A stretch of 64,000 nucleotides of DNA, from the NCBI RefSeq assembly GCF_963169125.1, contig NC_084793.1:213616652-213680651 (forward strand), written 5' to 3'. Shown in pieces: positions 59,590 through 64,000 of this stretch. This stretch comes from Humulus lupulus (lineage: Eukaryota > Streptophyta > Magnoliopsida > Rosales > Cannabaceae). A model generated the notes under the pieces. That model was given only the letters and a program-made list of their open reading frames with translations. It made no database searches and was not told the origin of the DNA. Each line of letters opens with the position of its first letter. Position 1 is the stretch's first letter. The translations under genes were made by a program, and so were the position numbers.

Positions 59590-61941
59590 CTATTGTATAA
59601 GCTGAAAATGCAGATAGTTGGAAATGGTTCTTGGAGATGTTATTGGAAGTAATTGGAGATACTGCCAATGGCCAGCCATGGTGTGTTATGAGTGACAGAC
59701 AAAAGGTGTGTTATTCTTTTCAATGCTTTTATTTAACTTATACTTTTTATTCACTTCCCTAGTTATGTTTTTTGTTTTGTTTTTTGTTGAACGTATACTT
59801 GTATTCACATTCATTGTTATGCTTTTATTGAATATATCTGGCTATTTTTTTTATGTTTGTAGGGTTTATTAGATGTTGTGGGTAACATCCTAGATGTATC
59901 ACATCATTTTTGTTGTTTTCATTTGGAGAACAACATGGTTAAATAGTTTGGGGCTTTAGAACTTAAGGTACTGTTTTGGGCAGCAACATCGACAACCAAC
60001 TTTGATAATTTCAAGCGTATAATGGAGCGTATAAAGGCATTCAATAAGGAAGCACATGAGTGGCTAAGAAATATTGACTTCAAACATGAGAAAATTTGAC
60101 CCATCTGCTAAGGTGGAACATCTTACCAACAACTTTGTAGAATCTTTCAATGATTGATAGATGGCAACCGATACAAGCCTCCTATTGAATTTCTTGAGGG
60201 TATAAGAATGCAGCATGTGTCAATGATGTGTGCAAGAAAAACATTAGCAGATAGATGGCCTCACAAGCTGACTCCAAATATGCATTTGAGGGTCCAGGGA
60301 ATCCAATAAAAAGCATGATTTTCATCTCTCACAAATGTTATAAATCATGAATTTCAAGTTGATTATGCTGGAAAAAGGTGTATTGTTAGATTAAAAGAAG
60401 GATATTGTATATGTGGGCAGTGGCAGGTGAGAAGAATACCTTGTATTCATGCAACTGCTTGCATAAACATTATAAGGGCATACATTACTAATTATTGCGC
60501 ACCATACTTCACCACTCAAATGTGGAGGAAGAGTTTTGAGTATGCTATTCACCCTAGATGGATCAATGTGACCTGAGTTTGATGATGAGGAATTACTACC
60601 ACCTATTAAAAAAAAAACTCCCAGGCAGACCCAAAAAACATCATAGATGAAGGGTTGTAGGACGGAAGAGACATTTGCCCCCCAATGTTGAAACACAACC
60701 AGTTAGAAATGGAGTTTCTAGCACTAAGAAGTGTAACAATTGTCATGAATTTGGACATAACAGAAGGTCATGAAAGAAACCACTTGCTCCGACCACATCT
60801 CAATCACAACATGGGACATCTCAACCTAAAAATGCACCAACAGTAGTTCGAGGCAAAAGAAAGACAAATGGTCGAGGCGGCAAAAGAAGGGGCACATCAT
60901 ATGAGGTTACTGATTTATTTTTGTACTATTTGATATTTATGTTATTTATCTTAATCAATTGACTACTTTTCTGTAATGCCCCAAATTTCCTAATAAGGGT
61001 TAGAACCTTGATTAGGAGGCCGGGAGGGCCATAATTGATTTATTATGCTACTCAATGATTATATGCATGTTTATGTGAATTATATTATAATATGATGTTA
61101 TATACATGCATGTGGGTCCACAACTATTTATTAAACTGTTTTGGTAATTTGGGCCGTTTAGAGCATAATTGTGTATTTGGGTGCATTTTGTGATTCGTGA
61201 ATGAGATCCCATCATTATGGAGATATGTTCAAGCCTTTCAGCATGAGACGATCATGAAATGCAAGTATTCGGTCTAGTCATAACGGGTTTAAGTTCGGGG
61301 CTCGGGGTGAGTTTAATGATTAGAGCATTACTGGGAATTAAAGGGTAACAGGATATGGATTATTGGTGTTTGAGAATAGCGGGAATTGGAGAGTGTTAAT
61401 TATGATTAATGAAATAGGTGTGAAAGGATGGTTTTGCCCTGGGTGGCTATTAAGGCTTTATTTTAGACTTGAGGGAATTTAGGTCTTTTCCCCCTAAAGG
61501 ATTTATATAAGCCATTAAGGCTGTAGAAGAGTAACAAAAACAGAGTCTCCTTTCTCCTTCTCTCCCGATAGGTTTTCTCCCTCATTTCTCTATGGATTTT
61601 CAAGCTTTGTTTGAGGAATCAAGCCAAGGAACTAAGCTAGGATAAGCTAGGGTTATGCTCCACCATTGAAGAGGGTGTGTTTCTGAGATTGAGGTGAGTT
61701 TTTAGCCATTAGAACTCTTGATTTTTCTCTGTTTTCTTAGTTGAGTTCCAGCTGGTTTTTGGGTTGGAAAGTTGGGAATCGGTTGGAGTTTTAGCTAGGG
61801 TTCTTGGGGTTGTGATGTTTGGGACATGTGAGAATGGTATTTAGGTTCATTTGGGACTTAATTTGATGTTTGGAAGCTTTTGGTTTGGGTTAGAAATGGT
61901 GGAATCAAAGGAGGAGATTTTTGGGCTGAAGCTGGCTGAAG

Positions 61942-62060
61942 GTAGCGCTACAGCGCCCAGTATAGGGCGCTACAGTGCTACCTGCAGGGAGTGAAGGGCG
62001 GTTTGTGGTTCTGAGTAGAGCGCTGGGGCTCTAGGAGGGCAGCGCTGTAGCGCTACCCTG
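61942..62060. repeat. GCGCTACAGCGC palindrome block in solo LTR 60972-63779
   Basis: GTAGCGCTACAGCGCC and GGGCGCTACAGTGCTAC at 61943-61982, then GCGCTGTAGCGCTACCCTG at 62042-62060; the last stretch matches the other LTR at 49575-49593 almost exactly although the surroundings have diverged. Confidence 0.82.
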
Positions 62061-62665
62061 TTTCTTCATAACCCTGTTTTAAGTGTTTTTAAGGGTTTTT
62101 GGCTCGGGGTTTCAATCCTTAAGGCCCGGGATCGAATCTACTCACTGTGTGGGTATGTTTCGAGGTCTTGAGAGTGGGGTTAAGGTCAAGACCCTATCTT
62201 TGATAATTTTCATTAATTGGAGATTATATTTGGTTATGACTAGGTGACTGCTAAAAGATTAAAGGATCAATCGTTCTCAAGGGTTGTTCTTGTTCTAATT
62301 CTCGCTCGAACTAGAGGTAAGAGAACTGCACCCCATATGTGACATGCATGGTTATTCTTGATGCATGTTGGATGTTTAAATGTAAACATTGATAGCATAT
62401 TGAATGCTTAGCAATCTTGCTCATTTGCATATGGTTATTATTGAGGCATGTTGGATGACTAAGTGTGATGCATGAGATGCACAAGAAACATGTGATTAGG
62501 GCATGCCATGAGTATTAACTGTGAGACTGATCAGAGCTTGAGTCTCTGTGTTTGTGCATGATCATAATTATGCTAGCAACTGTTAAGTAAGAATGATGAA
62601 TGCCGTACGTTTGAATATTCGACATATGACATATGTTTGGTAACATTGCTTACTTGTGCATGGTA

Positions 62666-63233
62666 CTGACTCATTAGTCAGAATTGGCAAAGGTGTCAGT
62701 GTCAACTATGAAGCTGTGACTCATTAGTCAGGTTTGGCAGTGGTACTGGGCACTGGTCACACGGTGCTGACTCATAAGTCAGGACGGCCTTAGCGTGTTC
62801 AATGCAAGCCAATAAAGATTAGATCTAATCGACATTCTGCATTGGATGACTCAAAGAGCATTAATGCCGGATCGACCTCAAGTTCGATGAATACTATAAG
62901 CGCTTGTGTGACTTACCCATCAGTCACTAATCTGTTAAGTTAGAGACTTACCCACTAGTCTCTCATCTGTTTAAGGCTAGTGGCTTACCCAGCAGCCACT
63001 CTCCTGTTAAGTTAGTGACTTGCTTGTCAGTCACTCAGTATGGTTTTCTAGAACCTCAAAGTGATATTCACTCATCTGTTCAGAGCTATAAGCTATGTAT
63101 GATCGTTTTGATCATCATATGCATGGCTTTGGGTGCTGAGCCCCGTAGTGACTTGCTTGTTGGTCACTCAGTATGGTTTACCAGGTCCTCAAGTGTTGAA
63201 ACACTCATCTGATTAGGGTTGACTTGATAGTCA
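62666..63233. repeat. array of nine short hairpins with covarying stems
   Basis: CTGACT-CATT-AGTCAG (62666-62681), a copy at 62717-62730, CTGACT-CATA-AGTCAG (62767-62782), GTGACT-N8-AGTCAC (62908-62927), AGAGACT-N8-AGTCTCT (62942-62963), AGTGGCT-N8-AGCCACT (62979-63000), AGTGACT-N8-AGTCACT (63014-63035), AGTGACT-N8-GGTCACT (63147-63168) and TGACT-TGAT-AGTCA (63220-63233). Changes on one arm are matched on the other in copies five and six. Confidence 0.8.
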
Positions 63234-64000
63234 TCCAATCAGAAGGGCGGGATTTCTTATCCTGGATACCCCAGCATTGCTTGAATTTACTTGCATGCTT
63301 GAATACAGTTATGTTTGCTAGGCATGCCAGATATGATTTGATGTCATGATATGACTGTCCATGAGCATATGAGTTTTCTTGCTGGGCTTCGGCTCACGGG
63401 TGCTATGTGGTGCAGGTAAAGACAAAAGAAAGCTGGACCATCCTTGAGTTGGAGAGCTTGGGTGACGATGTGTACATATGCAGCTGCTCGACTGCCACAG
63501 CCGAGGTTTGAAGGAGAGGAACTAGGGCTAAACCCTGTTTTGCCGCTTAGATCGGCTGGTTGTAAATATTTTTGTTGTAATAAACCTTTAAATTATATTT
63601 TTGGGATCCCAATGTATATAGTAGATGTTCTAATGAAACGTTACATCTTAACCAAAATTTTTAATCCCTAAACTGCTAATCATACTTAGTTACACATTTT
63701 TGGCCAAATGACTCGATTAGCGAGTTTAGCACTGCTTGCAATGTGCACCGTAACAGTCCCTGGAGTTTGGGGCGTTACATTTTCAGTCTCCAATTGGAAG
63801 CTTTCACCCATCTGCTGAAGAAATACAAACAAATGCGGCACCAATAGATCCGTTCTCAACTCAAGAGACTCAGTGGAACCTGCTTTTGAAGAACATGTGT
63901 TTCTTTTTTGAATCCACCAACTCTAGCAATAACTTTTGAAGAACTTGCTCGAGGCTTGCTTTTGAAGAACTTGTGTTTTTTTCTGGAAGGTTGTTACAAT

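Larger units (their letters stand above)
60972..63779 (+). mobile_element. solo LTR (2808 bp) inside the MULE transposase pseudogene
   Basis: Starts TGTAATGCCCCAAATTTCC, ends TTTGGGGCGTTACA; duplication TTTTC at 60967-60971 and 63780-63784. Contains a TATA-like TTTATATAAG (about 61500-61509), GCGCTACAGCGC palindromes (61942-62060), a hairpin array (62666-63233) and the motif CTTGCTGGGCTTCGGCTCA (63378-63396) followed by TGCAGGTAAAG. Related to the LTRs at 48249-50757 and 7581-8035. Confidence 0.95.
59590..64000 (+). pseudogene. MULE (MuDR-type) transposase, 5'-truncated, interrupted by a solo LTR
   Basis: Starts mid-gene with AENADSWKWFLEMLLEVIG and VMSDRQKG, the MULE catalytic-core segment. 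A 157-base intron follows (59706-59862, GT/AG). Next come the SWIM zinc finger YCICGQWQVRRIPCIHATAC (about 60405-60465), and a CCHC knuckle CNNCHEFGHNRRS near 60737-60775. Several stops (near 59944, 60100, 60573 and 60772) show decay. A solo LTR splits it at 60972-63779; AG-flanked coding-like sequence resumes at 63785 (SPIGSFHPSAEEIQ). The N-terminus was displaced by element C. MULE transposases excise and insert Mutator elements. Confidence 0.88.

Overview
This window is plant nuclear DNA. It consists almost entirely of transposable elements inserted into one another, and I see no intact cellular gene, rRNA or tRNA. The organism is very probably a eudicot: long LTRs starting TGTAACGACCC or TGTAGTGCACC, Tat-lineage elements with an antisense ORF, CACTA and MULE DNA transposons, and eudicot-like captured exons. 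The LTR types remind me of Cannabaceae, but that is recollection and weakly held.

Region by region. (1) 1-7580: minus-strand Ty3/gypsy element A (Tekay/Del-like), with most of pol, gag, an extra ORF before gag, a tRNA-iMet-type primer site and a 3.8 kb 5' LTR. It sits inside another LTR (7581-8035), which itself interrupts a MULE-like TIR element (8036-9396). (2) 9397-11464: AT-rich DNA without a recognisable gene. (3) 11465-25955: a decayed LINE-type RNase H (RVT_3) sequence split by a 13.7 kb CACTA transposon (11936-25680, TSD TTA). The CACTA carries captured exons of three unrelated host genes: an MTP8-like manganese transporter and a transaldolase (both minus) and a chloroplast-type PNPase (plus). 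A solo LTR (20391-24242, TSD GGGGT) later landed in one MTP8 exon.

(4) 25956-47318: a Ty1/copia element reduced to its LTRs, leader and RT/RNase H remnant. Its 5' LTR holds a 12.45 kb Tat-lineage element B (26923-39372, TSD ATAAC) and its 3' LTR holds a solo LTR (44682-46855, TSD ATAAA). (5) 47319-59589: a second, older, 5'-truncated Tat-lineage element C on the plus strand, split by solo LTRs at 48249-50757 and 54914-57483. (6) 59590-64000: a MULE (MuDR-type) transposase pseudogene with SWIM and CCHC zinc fingers, interrupted by solo LTR 60972-63779 (TSD TTTTC).

The five solo LTRs with flanking duplications show strong unequal recombination. The nesting gives a relative order of insertions. 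Beyond element naming, the signals most worth checking are: the triple gene capture in the CACTA; an LTR-embedded antisense mini-ORF behind three evenly spaced MSA-type AACGG boxes and a TATA box; an array of small hairpins with compensatory stem changes in the 60972-63779 LTR; a shared architecture and motif across six diverged LTRs; and a cluster of twelve GTAC sites just upstream of the TATA box in element B.
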